NCBI GenBank assembly: GCA_036571765.1
Contig: BROE01000006.1
Location: forward strand, 15,980,868 to 16,044,867
Origin: Plecoglossus altivelis
Lineage: Eukaryota; Chordata; Actinopteri; Osmeriformes; Plecoglossidae
Direction of reading: 5' to 3'
Length of the DNA stretch: 64,000 nucleotides
A program made the translations under genes and the position numbers. This document shows, one piece after another, positions 45,968 to 60,257 of this stretch. How positions within the stretch are numbered: the first letter of the stretch is position 1; each line of letters begins with the position of its first letter. The notes under the pieces are model-generated. The model was given only the letters and a program-made list of their open reading frames with translations, was not told where the DNA came from and made no database searches.

Positions 45968-48900
45968 GCTTGAGTGCAAAATAATGACCACCAAGCGCTG
46001 TGGTCATGTCACACAATGAGGAGTCTCTGGGAGAAATTGTTGTTTACTGCAGTAACTTCAGGGGAGCTCCAGCACCTTGCTTAATCACTGTGACAGGTGG
46101 ATCTCTCTCCAGCTTTGAGAGTGACAAAGGAGCGGAGAACAGCTTCTCTGGAGTGATATGGATGCTGGTTTTAGAGCCAAACAGGCTGCTTTTTATCACA
46201 AGTGGTTGGCTACATGGAGAGGGTAACTACAGACCAGATTAATCATGGGTTTCCTGTGGGGATGTGTCATTTTGTAGTGTTATGAGAACATTCTATATTG
46301 ATAACTGTTATACAAGGCTCTGGGCAGCACAGAATGAGCCGAGTATCAACACAAGGGCCACGGCAACCTTTTAATTAGTATCTACACACAACATGCTATT
46401 ACACACAAGCTTAAGTATTGCAGACACGCAAATGATAAATGGGATGCATGGAGTATGGTAATGGTGCTTTTTCCCAAAAACAATTTTTATAACTGCAACC
46501 ATAGCTATGATCAAAGAGCGGTGTCAATAAATTACATTATAGTTGTTTAAGCCTGGAGTGTGTAGGATTTTGAGTTCTGGTACACACAGCTTGCAGAATA
46601 AGATTTTTAAAAAACATCAGGTTTGATTCAGTGAAGTTTTCTGGTTGGAATTACACATTGTTCTAAATTACTCCAACTACACAAAACTAACTAAAAACTT
46701 TCTGTTGAAACCCAAACTTTCCTTCAGAATATAAAATAATGGATTGAAACAATTGTACTTGTATTGTTGCGTGTGTGCATGTGACTGTGTACTTATATTA
46801 TGTACGATTTTACATGAGTGGACTTTTTAAATTGTATTTAGTGGTGTAAACCCTGCATATATGACAACATGAACCTCAATCTTACGCAACATGAATAACA
46901 CCCTTTTCTTCTTTCAGTCTGTCGAACCAATTCTTTACGTCTCTCAAAAGAAACAAAGTATAAGCACAAAAATATTAAACCCAAGACATATTGGGCTTGG
47001 CTCATTTTCTGTGAAGATGTCAAAACCAATTTGTATTCAGTGGATGTTTAAATAGATGTGGTGTATCAATTAAATTGCAAATATACACACGTATATCATA
47101 CACATCATCCTTGATCTCTTTCTACCCCCTGCCTTTCTTGGTCTCTGCACACTGTCACTATCAAAATTAAGCATATATGCCCAAAAATATAATTTCATGT
47201 TCTTGAAAAAATTACAGGACTCATTGAGAGAGGGAATGGCTAAACAGCAGCAAAAAATATTTTTTTCCCTTTCCTTGCCAGAAAGCCAGGCAAAGGGTCT
47301 ACTTATTTTCTATCAAATCATCAAATAAGAAATGTTAACCCGTCTGCATTATCCCACAAATGCTGAGTATTGAGTGGCGTCAAGTCTCAGAGCCTACCAG
47401 CGTTGTATTCTAAGTTCTAAATCCCTCATAAAACATCCACACCCGTCCATCTCATCCACGCCTTGGAATTGCTGGCACGAGATGACAACTTGTCAGGTTC
47501 CAAAAAAACAAATACTCTTGATTTTACGTGAGTGCTGATTGACAACCTCAAGTCATGCCAGAGGATCCTCTGTCCTCCTTCCATCCCTCTCTTCGTTCCT
47601 CCATCCAAAGAAGATAGGGCTGAATTACAGCTTTTCTCCTTCCTCTACAAGAGTTGGGCTTACAGTATTAATCACATTGAGTGTATGAACCGTGAAATGA
47701 AAGCCAACCCTCCAAACTGCTCGGCCTCGACTACACAAATAGTCCCCAGGGGAAAATAACAATCTCATGGGATTGGGTTTGGTGCCAATATTATCAGAAA
47801 AGGTGAAATACCCCCTGCGCCCACCCCCCACTGAAAATAGTCTGTAAACCAGTTGCCAAAAAATCTTTTGAAAAATGTCATAGCACCGTTGCATTTGCTT
47901 ACACTGCAAGTCCGTTTTTTATTTGTGGGGATTGCTGACTCCATGGGACATTGCCCAAATGCACAAAAATGGAAACAAACAAACAATCAATGAAAACTGC
48001 ATGAGACGTAAAATACCTCTGTACAGACATTGTGTAGTACAACACCCCATTACAGCAAAGTGTAGATGACCGATCTGACCCTTGAGATGCTGAAAAAGGC
48101 CATCTATACTAAGATGGTATTTTGTGGATCAGGTTTGGAGAGGGGATGGTTCCAAAACTTAATGTAGAGGTGCTTGGCATCTCCCAGGCCCAGTCATAGG
48201 ACAATGAATGAGTTGGTTGCCTATTTTGATGCATTTCAATGAGATCAGCGAACCGTGGCGGATGTTAATTTTCTTCATGAGGGCTTTTTGTGTTCCCTCA
48301 CCCCCCAGGGAACCATGTGGAATACAGTTCAGAAGTTAGTGGGGCCAGCACCAACTCTTCTTCACTTTATGAGTGATGTCACGCTCATACCAGATATCCC
48401 TGGAGACTCATTTCTCAACTGTACTTTATTTTCCCCCAGAGGGTAATTGGTTTTGCAAAAAGGTTACACAACGTAAAATATTCCTACAGTACATAATATT
48501 TTCAATTCTGTGGTTTGTTCAATGCAAGTTCAGCTATCCTTCACCTAAAATGTCTCAGAGAGTACTTATCAGGAACAATCTGAATGTGCAGCAACATCTG
48601 GTAACAAGCTCTGGCTGACAATACATTGTCTTCCATTATAGGCTGCGATTATTCTTTAGAATGGGAGCTGACATATCTGATTATCATTATATAATCCATC
48701 AAAAAAGAAATGCAAGGCTGCATAAACCTTTCATCATCATAGTTAAAAGGAACTGTGACAACCAGGGCATGAACGTCATCCGCATTATCAGATGCCTTCC
48801 TTGTCTGGAAGTTCTAAAACAGAAAAAGATAAAGACAAGGAAACTTGAGAGATAAGGAGACAGTCATTTCAGATCCCCTCTCATTTCCCTGCTGCTGTAA

Positions 48901-51180
48901 TTGTTGTTGTGGTAGTAGGAAAGTTGAAAGTGTATCAACCATTAAGTTACATGGACAGTGGGCATAAAAAGCACCTTTCAGTGAACCCCAAATATCCAGA
49001 TTTAAATCTAACGCAGACATGAAAAAGAAATAACAAAAATGTTTTGCCGTTTTAGAGGAACACATCCCATATGGCTCCCATGTTCATATATCAATACCAA
49101 CCTTACGAGACAGTGTCTGCCAACACCCATCCTTGCCTCATGTTCAATGTTCCAGTCACACAGGCAGCCATTCTGACTGTGTATGGATCCGTCTGTGGAC
49201 AGCCTAAGAGAGATGACCTCCTCTTTAACACTGTCCTAATGGACATGAATAGCTGTCTCCTGTTCTCTAGATCTGGGCCCATTTCACCAGGATATCTTTC
49301 TTTGGAAACCTTACTGGCATCCATGCAGGATGCTCTAAGTGTCAAAAACAACTCAGCAAGCAGCCAACGTGAATGTTTGTATCCAGGCAGCTTTGCAGGA
49401 ATCCAAAGAGACATCCACACAGGACGCCTTAGAGGTGATGTTTTTGGAATTCAAATATGTAACCTTACAGCCATTTAAGAACTTACTGACATCTAAGAAT
49501 CAACTAGGAAGCATCCATAGAGGCGAACAGGCTGTGTGTGAGTGTAGTGCGAGTGTGTGTGTGCGTGTACATGCATGTACAACTGTGTGTGTAAGTACAT
49601 TTGTTCGTGTGTATATGTGTGTGTGCCTCCTGGACTCCAACAGAGTGGTGTCAGCACATGTGACAGCTAGCAGCCAGCAGGAGATCCACATGCTACGACC
49701 GATCTCCGTGGAGCCTCACATTAGACTCTTGTTTCCTGAGAACAGTCATCTATCCTCACCGGCTCTCCTGTCAACCCAGAACTGGAGAGGCAGGACAGAG
49801 AATAACTACTTTTGGACCTGCTCCTTCCCTTGATCCTTCCTGCTCTACTCTGCTTTGCCCACAATTAATTTCTGTATGTCTCCAACTATTCGGGTGTTGT
49901 TTTATTTTTCTTTATTTTAAATATATATTAAGCATAATATAAAAAATATGTAGTTAAAATCTTGGAAGAGTTATGGCGGAAATAAACTGGAAGTGTTTTA
50001 TACTAAATTTTTCGGTAATAATAAAAGCATATACAAAATTAAGCTGACATGTCTATAAATGCAAAGAACTTTAAAGTAAAATCTGAAATCAAATGCTCCC
50101 TCTAAAACAGACTCACTCCAAGCTCTCCAAGGCTACTCTACTGTCAAACAAGAATATTAATCAATGAAGATTGCTGTGTCAAGTCAGAGCACACTGTCAT
50201 TTTCTGTTTGAGGTTAACAAATACTTAGATATTGTACATTTTTTCTGACATGGTCCCCTTCTGCTCTTTTGATTTGTCTACTGTTTTCCATTTCAAACAA
50301 GCAGCATACTGTAGTGAGAATTTGAGTTGGGATCCTTTTCAAGGCAGCACCTAAATTCCTCTAAGTGGTTTAAAAGCTGTGGACTTGGAAGATAAAACTA
50401 ACTGTCTGTTTAATGGGTGTATTCTGACACTGAAACACCCTAATCTGCTGTTAGTAGGATAGTGAAAGAGAGTGTTAGCCAAGCTTTGTGACAGCCTGCA
50501 CTGTTACTTCAACAAAATTATCACAAATTTTTTTTTTTCAAAATGATCCTCTAACTCGATTTAGGAATAAGTATTTCAAAAGCCTATCTGGTGATTTTAG
50601 GATGAAAGTGGTACTCTGTACCCAGAGAGTGAAACTGTAATTCATAGGTCTGACTTCATTAAAGAACAGGACAGCAAATAGTAACACAGTGCTGTAATTA
50701 CAAATTAAGTTGCAATCTATTACCTTTCTCTGTCCTGCAGTATTAAGAAGGTCTGAGTGAATTGTAACCTTAATATTTCCTTGACTCTGAGCACTATGTA
50801 ATCTGACTACTTAACGGTTTCCACACTGACTTGTCTAAACAAATATACCCTATTCACCACAGAAAGGATGGAGGGCTAAAGTGTGAAATGGATGGAGTTA
50901 GGTAGAGAATAGAGGGAGTTATTATATTGAGAGAGAAAACAGGAAAGAAACGGCAAATTGAGAGAGAGAAATTAGTAAATACAATGAGAAAGAATGAGAG
51001 ACTGCATGAGACAGTGACAGAGATTAGAGGCAGGATGGAGAGCAATACAAAAATAAAACCAAAGCAAGCAAAACCAAAAATAAAAAAGTGTGTGGGGGGG
51101 TGGTGGTGGAGGAGGAGACCAGCGGTGGGAGAGAAACAGGGTGTGAGAGCGCCAGCCGCCTTGTCCCAGGAGTCGGCATG
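45968..51180. other. non-coding stretch
   Basis: No gene or recognised element. There is a GT-rich degenerate patch at 49,545-49,625 and a T run at 50,529-50,538. Open frames around 49,071-49,833 show no domain. Confidence 0.5.
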
Positions 51181-51336
51181 ACGCGTGTTCCAGACAAGAA
51201 GATGTCAATGAGCCGTGATCTCCAGCAGATGAGCAGGCACTGAGAGACTGAAACCCTGCAGGAGCACATATCAGCAGCCTGGAGCTCCAAAACAACCAAG
51301 GTTGTTCTCTACTGCTCTCAGAGAGATGGATACAAG
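51181..51336 (+). other. splice-donor-bearing segment (possible non-coding exon)
   Basis: A near-perfect donor (acaag/gtgagtg) lies at 51,336/51,337. Upstream, an ATG at 51,178 opens only a 21-codon frame. No acceptor is evident. It could be part of a non-coding transcript or a chance donor. Confidence 0.15.
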
Positions 51337-54300
51337 GTGAGTGAGGTACGAAGCAGAGCCAGATGAGCCCCAAATCATAATAGCTCCACAAATTAACCTG
51401 TGAAAAGTTCAAACTGTGCTATTTTCTTTCAGGGTGCACGATTAAAAATGGTTATTCTCAGAAAGTGTCAAAAGCATATTTGAATAACTGTGTTTCTAAG
51501 TTCACTATATGATCATAACTATAAGGATGCAATGTTAAAGCCAAATAAAAAACTAGACCTTGACTCTAGTGAAAAACTTATATTACACAAAGAGACTAAT
51601 TCACCTTTTTAAAGTAATATTTAGCATATGAAACACATACTAATTACGAATTTAACCTTGTGGAGACAGTTTAATTGGGTAGTTGATCATGCCCTACCTT
51701 CAAAAAAGCCTTAGGTGATGTTTATGTTGCAAGATATGATCAGGATAAAGATTGAGCAGGAGTGGCAACAAAAAAAGTTTGGTAACATAACATTTTGGGC
51801 AGCTTTCATGCATTGTTGAACAGATTTGCCAGTGTGACAGGAAAGGCAGGAACAGAGAGAGGGGAAAAGATGTGACAAGCCAAAAGCCAGAATATGGCTG
51901 CAGTCAGGTTTCTGCTGACATGGTACATGCACTTATCCAGTGAGCTACATTTTTGGATCGTACCAAAAGGACTTTTGCCATTTCCATCTCCTATTATCTT
52001 AACAACTCATGAAAATCACATATGAAGAGCATGATTCTTACTGTCAAGTAGGAATCACGAAAGTTTCCATTTCAAACAGTCATTTGTCAAACTGCATTTG
52101 TTTGTGTTAGCCGGTGTGCAGAACACATCTGGGATGTGGTGTGTATGTGTGTGTATGTGTGTGTTGGAGGGGGGGGCATTTATTATTAAGACCATGTAGT
52201 GGTGACAACAGTTGTGCCTCTTTCAGCACATTTAGAATCTATGTTTCCGTGGCTATCGTGCCACTGAGTTGACTCCGAGTCTGGTTGTCTTACCTATCAT
52301 CAGTCTTGCAGAAATGTGAGTGTTACTGATGAATGCCTCAGGGGTCAGAGAGTTCAGTTAGGAGATTGTATGATGGATCACCTCTGTGTCCACAGTCCCT
52401 CTGGGCCCCCCTTCTGAGCTGCCCACACGCATAGTCCACAGTTCTGTTCATGGCTACTTAACAGCAAGAATAACTGCAAGAATACTTACCGTTCACTGTA
52501 CCAGACAGTATACAGGACTGGCCACAAGAATGACCAGAGACCTTGTATTTATATGGAAAATTAAAGAGTTAATTGCAGAACTCAGAGTGTTTTCTACTTT
52601 AGCTTAGCCATGTTCCATCACATTAGGGCTGTTCTACTTATCTCTGTTGTTGGTACGAGGGCAGCATCATTATCTTCATAATTAAATCACTGTGACCCCC
52701 CTCAGAACTGTGTGTGTGGATGTGTCTGTAGGGGGGGCACACTCCTCTCACAGAGCAACAGTGTATTGGAGGAGAGAAAGGGAGAGCGGACAGAAAAAGA
52801 GAGACAGAGACGATTGGTGCCGCCACAGTAATACATATTTATGATTGCATCATGTTTGGTCATGGCCATAATTATTACACTGAAACCTGGCCACATGCTG
52901 GGCTAAATACCCTGAGGATGTTTTTTCAGTGTGTATCTAAAAGTCTGTACTTTACCTGTGCACAGTCTGTGTGTGTTTGGGGGTTTGGGAGGGAGTATGA
53001 GTGAATGTTCGTGTAGAAGTGTGACTGTCTCCATTCTCCTCCTTTATACATTAATCTCCATTTTCATGACACACTTTATTACTCTGTTTGTGTTTCCCAA
53101 CTGTTCTAGGTATAGTTGGCCACATGCACAAACACACACACATAAAGATAAGTGACGAATGAATGCCAAAACTCTCTGAGTGCTGTCAGTACAGATATGA
53201 AGTATAATGCGTCCACTGAGGGTAGCGTGTTGAGCTTGTCGAAAACTTATTGTTTAAGTTAGGATGACAGAATCTAGTGGTTTAGGTGGGTCAGATGGTG
53301 TTTTTGTTGTCATGTTTGCTGTTGTTTGTTGTGGTTTGTAAAATATATAATCAAATCCTTGCCAAAATCCCCAAAACTTCAGAAAATTAGATGACTGGAT
53401 TACACACAAGAGAGAGAGAGAATAAAGAGGGAGATATAGCATTTGCCTCATGGCCCTAATGCTACCTTTAACATAAAGAAGGAGCGAAAGAGAGGGAGGG
53501 AAAGAAAGAGAACTTTGTCAAATGTTTATTGGTGTGGATGCTGAGTGTGGAGGTGTTAGACATTATTTGTTGACTAGTCCATATAGTCCATTACTCCATA
53601 TTGTCCACATCCTGTTTTATGGGCCACAGCATTCCATCAATCTGTCTGATAGGCTACATCCTATCTACATGCTGCTCAATTGGCTACATCTTTTTTGGTG
53701 TCATCTTTGTCTCATTATGATTATTGAGTTCAGTGGTATAATCTCTCAGACATCCAGATCCTGGATAATTCCCCTGCCTGGCTGTGTGTTGAGTCACAGC
53801 CCTATCTTTGAGTATTAGTGAGATGTACCATTTCTTTAGATTCTGGATGAAGTGAAAGGCTTAAGGTAGCTAAGCATGAGGCTGTCAGAGACTGAACCAC
53901 TGCAAGGCTTAGATTTGTCAGCACCCAGACACCAGGGGGTTTATGTAGAGAAAGTGACCTCAAGTGACCTTGACCGTCCATATAGCAGTGAATAGGACGT
54001 ATGTTGTAATCTAATCTTCATAAGAAGTTTATGCAACAGTGAAACGATGGTCTCCTTCTATAGGACATACTTTTGTGTATGTCTAGACTAGAAAAAAATA
54101 ATAAAACTTTGTATTCTTTTAAGATGAGACTGAGAAGCCTGAGCAGGCTAGGGCGGACCTAATGCCACTCTGATAGTATTGCAAGATTTCCATAACAATC
54201 TCCAGAAAAGACTGTTAAGTCTTACTGCTCAGCTGTGGGATTATTGCTTTTAAATAATAACCCCTGAATAATTGTTAATCAGAATGTGCATGGTTGAATT

Positions 54301-54483
54301 ATAGTGACCATAGAAACCTCAATGCTCAAGAAATTGAGGTCTTGTAGAAGACAACAGCACAATGAATCTGACCTTTGAAAATGGTTGAAGAATTTGTGGA
54401 TTTTTGACATTTGAATGATTAAACAGAATTATGGTCTGTGGATACTAAAATCCTCTGCATGTTTAGCTATGTTGGACATGAGC
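51337..54483. other. non-coding stretch
   Basis: No gene recognised. There are GT-rich sequence and a G run at 52,139-52,178 and short GA-rich patches near 53,410 and 53,485. Confidence 0.5.
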
Positions 54484-54562
54484 CATGTTCACACAGACAC
54501 ACACACCCTCACACACACACACACACACACACACTGATACACAGGCCCAAACACACATTGGC
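54484..54562 (+). repeat. (CA)n-rich microsatellite
   Basis: Interrupted CA repeats, with a perfect core of about 13 units at 54,511-54,535. Confidence 0.92.
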
Positions 54563-57500
54563 ACGCAAACTGGGCACACAAACACATCCCCCCTCCTCCG
54601 TATGAGATGCTGCTGTATTTCTTCATAACCACTTCAAAATTGTGATCTAATCTTAGTAAGGAACATCCCCACAGTGATTAGCCGGTCTCCTTCTGTGTAA
54701 GGGAAAAATATAAAATGAGTCTGACCTTTCCAGAAAGCTTAACCTTTAAAAATGCCAGACAAAGAGGGCTTTAGTCTAAGTGCACCACATTCTCTGAACA
54801 TGCTTCTGTTTTAGCGACTCATCATGACCTATAAGGACCCAGTGACAAAGGTGGGCTGACAGTGATGTATCATGCGCCACACGGCATTTGTTATTGTTGA
54901 GCTATTCTTCGTCTCTCTTTATATAAGGGGCTGTTCAGTCAATGCTGGGATGATCAAGTTCATGAAACACTCTCCTGCTGTCTTGTGCTGTCATCATTCA
55001 CTTCTCCTGCTACCACTCACCAAGGTGACAGACCGGGCCATATCTGGTGTATCCAGTTACTGTTGTCTTCACTGAAGCTGTCGCTAGCAGTCACATCCTC
55101 TCGGTATAGAGAAATTAGCTACTTTGTTGTTGAGAGTTCCAACAAGGGCAGGACTGTTCGGTGCCAATGGGAATGAATGGCATTCCTAGCGAAGACACAC
55201 ACTTATAAAGTACATGTAGGAAAAGCATTATTGCTTCTATCAGTGGGAGTTGGATCAAATGGACACTTCAAGAGAGCTTCACCTTCAGAGGACAGAGTGA
55301 GTGTATGTAAAATATTAATGAGTCTTAAGAGAAAGATGGTGTTCGTTAAATGTGAGGAGAGAAGTACAACAGTCAGTCACCTACAGAAATTATTCCTCTT
55401 TAGGGTGGTTCGAAGCTGTAAAACTAAACATCTCAACACCGTAAACCTGATATTCCAAATCTAGGGGACACTGAAAACTAAACCACATTGTACTTGATTT
55501 GAACCATCCAGAGTAACAATCTAAGTAGAGGGTGCCCCAACTCTTCGATACTCAATCAAAACATCGCAATCTGTTTGGTTTAAATTTCTTTGGACTAGAT
55601 AAAGATAAGGTATGCAGCACACAACTCTTGGTTGGTTTGCTGCAGACCAAGCTACTTGTACTGTAAGGCCCTGAGCCTTACTAAGCAGTCAGGCAGAGAA
55701 CATCTGTTCCTCCCTCCACACCACTCACACCCAAGCAACTCCTTCCACTCTCACAGCCACAGCTGGGATTCTTTTCAACCAAAGGGTAAGAACTGGGACA
55801 TGCAAGGAATTCAATTTGGTCATTGTTCTTGTATCGGCCCTGTGTACAAATGCAGTGGTAATGTAATGTTGTGAATCAGCCAGACGTTTTCCAATATCCA
55901 ATCAGAATGAACATCACAGGGCAACTGTTATTCCTCTTTATGTGAACGAAGCATTAACTGTAAAATATTTCTGTAGTAATATGCTTGCTTCCATCAAGGT
56001 AGACTTTCGTTTTTGCTCATATACCAATCCTGCTCACCTGAACTCATGTTTTACACTATAACTTCACTCCAACACTTTGTACAGCTTTGTGGAAGGTTCT
56101 GTTGTGCTATTTTTTTAATATGAAAAGCCATTGCTGCAGCTTGCCATCATAGTCATGAAATTGCTAACAAGTACTTGGTTCTGTCAACAGCTCAGGTTCT
56201 CTTTTGGCATCTATAGCCTTGAAGTTTGAAGATGTGAGATAGGGAATGTTGGTGTGAAATAGCAAGCTAGCATCAGCAGTGTTGACCTCAGTTTGACACT
56301 TTCACTGTCAGAACATAGTAAGAGACTGGCATTACAAAGCTAGAGACAACTTGGCCAACCACAAGCACACTTCTCTTCTTCCCATCAGAAATGGTACCTG
56401 TCTAGTTTCAAATTATGCTCCATGTGAAATAATACAATAGAGGAGTGCAAAATTGTTCACAGTGGTGTGAGAAATCTATCAACGAAGATTATGTTCTATT
56501 TCAAGGATGAAAGCTATGTGAAGATGCATTTAGAAAGTGAACAGAATTACGAGTGTGGAAAGGAGCCACACAATTCTGATACTGATGTCATCCAAGGGCA
56601 AACTTATTGTCGCTGTGTGTATTATGAAATCCTCTTTAACAGATTGGGGGTATCATCAGGTTGCATCAATGTCTTACCTGTAGCCTACACTGGCATAGTG
56701 CTCTACAGACTTTGATTTGTATCTTGTTATATCTGTAGATCTCTGTATACAGCGCTAGTGTGTTTACTGGGATCAGAGAAGGCAGGTGAGAATTAATCCG
56801 AATGGGCCGATGCCCTGCAGGTGTTGTTCATCTGTCTGTGATGGCCTCGCACAAGTCCTAAAGTCGTTATAACAAAAGCTGTCTGCTGAACCAAACATTT
56901 GCTAAATTCCTCACTCATGCCACGCCCCCCCCCCCCACCACCTTACTCACACAGCCGGATGCACTCTTGCATTGACAACCCTTCCGACTTGGGCATATGC
57001 AAATTTACATTTGGAATAGAAGGTTTTACGTCATGCTCCGCATTCCAAGGTGATGTTTCTATGGTAATTCGTATTTGAAGATGATAGTGGTTATTTTCTA
57101 TGGCTGGCTCGGCCGTGCTCGTCTAAAGCCATTCAGGCAAGCCAACACTATAACCTCTTGTATTATCACACTGGAGTTTGGTGCCTTGTAGAACAGGGAG
57201 AATCGAAATCTCCTGCCACTGTAATTGATGTGTTGCTGTAGTCATTGCCAGTTATAGCCAAAACTTGTGATGAAATTAGAAAATAGTTTCAAAATGTACT
57301 GTATTTGTCATTTGTATTAGCATTGTTCAGCTATTCTTGATATTCAACTCTTGTTGCAATAGGCATGGCATTAGCAAAATCACAGCATTATCTGTCAAAC
57401 AGCTGACTTAACATAATGCTGAAAATCCAATTTTGTATTGATTGGCAGACTAGGATGCAGCAAGCCTATTTATTGCTTTCCGTAGACCTATTATACAGGC

Positions 57501-58555
57501 TGGTTATTTAGCATGGAAAGGATGTGGCCTTGACTGGGAGTAATTAGCTATGCTCTAGGCTCTGCAAAATTAATTGCAGGTACAGTAGAACTCCTTTACA
57601 ATGAGGGGATAACCAGAGCAGCACTGCAGCTATGTACGCACTGGCAAATAGCGAGACTTACTCTCTACCATCACTCACACACAAGTGCACACAGACATAC
57701 GCATGATCACACATGCCTCCCTCCTGCATGCATACAAACATATTGTTTCCCTCTCTCTCTCTTACACACACACACACATCCAAACAAGCATCCAAGACTA
57801 AAGTAGATGACCGATCCATACACTCATTAATAACATGCAGTATTCACCCTTCTGCCTATTGAATGTTTCATCATTCATTCCAGCTGTGCTTTATTGATGA
57901 GCAGTACATTATTCAGAGCAGAGGAGCTTATCTGGAAGGGTGCCTCGTCGCTTAAACATATCAAGGTTACCTACAGTAAGTTGTTATTTTGAGGCCTAGG
58001 CTGTCTATGAACAATGCTTTATAGTAATCTTATGAAATGTCCATAATGCAGAATATATAAATGTCCTATTCTCTACCCAACTCATGTAAATAACACATCG
58101 GCATTAGAACACTGGTCCAACCCAGCTCGTTGACAAATACATTAACCCTGGTTCTGACTATGTCATTGTTATTCACAATAGTCAAACAACCACCGGAGCT
58201 TCCTACATTAAATTCGTTTTCCTCGTTTTGTATCACCAGACTCATTGTTTGTTTTATGTATTTACTGGTTTGGATTAGCGTGTTGATTCTCACAGAGGAT
58301 GCAATGGGCGCTCTGCTAATGGGCCTCAAGGATCCATCGATGGCATCGGCTAACGACGTGTCACAATGGAAAAACACCGGTAATTGTCTGAAAGGGTGGC
58401 TGTCTCATAACAGAATTACTGCTCACCTCTCCCATTATCCACAAAAAGTATTTGTTTTCCCCCCTCGATTAGATGTGCAAGCGCTCGACTGCCAGAGCTT
58501 TGGGATTTCACGGATGTTGTGGATGTTTTTGGGGGGGCGGAGCGTATGAGCTGTG
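54563..58555. other. non-coding stretch with possible conserved elements
   Basis: No gene recognised. There is a C run at 56,926-56,938 and CT/CA-rich sequence at 57,750-57,778. Two repeat-free stretches, 57,480-57,610 (gagtaattagctatgc, aaattaattgcagg) and 57,840-57,970 (gctttattgatgagcag), look like conserved non-coding element candidates. 58,066-58,549 has long frames on both strands without any motif. Confidence 0.4.
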
Positions 58556-58815
58556 AATGGTGGTGCAGTTGTGATGGTGGTGGTTAGGAGAGAGGTTGAT
58601 GGAGATATGGGTGTTGCCAAAGGGGATGGTGGTAGGGGGGAAATTGGTGTTAGTGAGAATGATGCTGGTGTGACTCTGGTGGGGGGTTGGATGGGTGGAT
58701 TTACCGCCTGGGTGTTGTTGTGGATGGGGGTAGGTGGAGGGTGCTTCCATCATTGTGGGGGATTCCACCGGATGATGAGGGATCAGGGGTGGGGGGATGG
58801 GTGCCGTCAATGTTG
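58556..58815 (+). repeat. GT/GA-rich low-complexity stretch
   Basis: Imperfect ggtggt, gatggtgg and tggggg repeats. It explains the Pro/His/Thr-rich frame on the minus strand. Confidence 0.75.
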
Positions 58816-59359
58816 ATAGGGTATGCCATAGAGGGCTTGTTCTCAGACCACGTGCAATAGGAGCACCTTAGAATTTGGAGTCCAAAGGGAAGTGTGGTAT
58901 TTCTTCACGGATGTGAATGTGTATGGGTGGCAGCAGCCATAGTCATATGTTACTTGCTGGGGGGTGACGGTGGTGGGGGCGGTTGAAGTGTGTCAGCCTC
59001 AGCAGCTGATAACAGCAACTCTGTCACAGTGAGGGCCAAAGAGCGTTTGCTCGCCCGCCAAATCGCATGATAGGATTGTGTCGCCCTGTACACACGTACA
59101 GACAGGCACACTGGGTAATTCAATAGTGAGATGGTTTCATGCGGCAAGTGTGTCACATCATCATCTCTCTGATACCTCAGCAGGACTCTTCTCTTCCTTT
59201 CCTTTCTCCTCTTATCTCCACTCCTCTTTCCTTCTACTCATCTCTAATTATACCTTTTTCCTCTTTCACCTCTCATCTTCCCTTCTCCTTTTTGCCCCTC
59301 TCTTTTCTTTTTCATCCTGTCTTTCCTTTGCTGCATTTTCTCCATGTTCTTCTCTTCAG
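58816..59359. other. non-coding stretch ending in a long pyrimidine tract
   Basis: The last about 180 bases (59,178-59,359) are almost continuously C/T and end in tctcttcag, a strong acceptor-like signal. Confidence 0.5.
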
Positions 59360-59460
59360 GCCATTAAGGCAGCAATCCAAGTGTGGGCTTTATTTGTAAC
59401 AGAAGTAGTCGGCCTGGCAGAGTTGGTGAATGGGCCAAATTAATTTCCAAGGGGGTGGTC
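59360..59460 (+). other. candidate exon or conserved element
   Basis: Directly after the acceptor at 59,359 an open frame of 27 codons begins AIKAAIQVWALFVTEVVGLA and ends in TAA at 59,441. No family recognised. The sequence gggccaaattaatttccaag at its end looks more like a regulatory element than a protein end. It could equally be a chance acceptor next to a conserved element. Confidence 0.2.
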
Positions 59461-60257
59461 AGGTCACAGGCACGGGCTGGATGGTAGCAGGCGGATTTGT
59501 GCAAAGTAAAGAGCAGTTACGGGAGACCAGAAGGGATCACCGATTTTAGGTAGTCAAAAAGGAAGCGTAAAAACAAAATAAAGCTTAAAACTGATTTTGT
59601 TTCTAGCGAGAAAATGAACTCTCCGAATTTCAAGCTGTGCAGTAGGAAGACTTCACTGTGAGGTACTAGAATAGCATTTATACACATTTGTGACCAAAGG
59701 GAAGAGTTGCTCAGGTGAATGGAGTGCAGGTGTAAGAGAAGGAAAGTACTGAAATATTTGGCAACTGTGATCTAAGAATGGGAGCCACAGCTTCCTGTCA
59801 TGCTTCTCATTTCTTCCCTTATTTCATTCATTTCTCTCCTCAGCTCTATGCGCTGCTCTCGTCCTCGCCTCGCTTTGTCTTTCCATCACTTTCCCTTGAC
59901 TTCACACCTTTCAAATTCCTTAACCACATTTTTTTTCACAAGAATGCATTGTTGTTCTCTTATAAATCCACAATCCATTCCCACTGCTGACAGCATTCAC
60001 AAATAAGCCACTTGCCATGAAACCTACAATGTGTATTTACTGAACAAATCAACTACTGATCCGGTGGCTTTGGCTGCTCTGGCTGTGTGACATCATTCGA
60101 CAACGCCACTTCAACCACCTCCCCTGGGGCGCACTGTTCCAGTGTTTGTCTCCTCTGTAGGAACAACTCATCTCCTGCTTGTTCTGTCCCTCTAGCTTGC
60201 ATCCTCTGCCCTCCGTCTTCTCTCTCTCCCTCCCCCTCTCTTTTCCCTCTCTCCCAG
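59461..60257. other. non-coding stretch
   Basis: No gene recognised. It is pyrimidine-rich from 60,190 to 60,257. Confidence 0.45.

Noticed and set aside
45767..46016. Minus-strand Thr-Tyr-Ile-His repeat protein
   Set aside because: A direct translation of the TATG microsatellite.
49071..49833. Two overlapping plus-strand frames of 135 and 164 codons
   Set aside because: No domain; the second crosses a GT-rich repeat.
58066..58549. Two overlapping frames of 103 and 139 codons on opposite strands
   Set aside because: No domain, no splice signals, and ordinary non-coding composition; one could belong to an unrecognised repeat, but nothing supports a gene.
58508..58810. Pro/His-rich minus-strand frame
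   Set aside because: Reflects GT/GG-rich low-complexity DNA.
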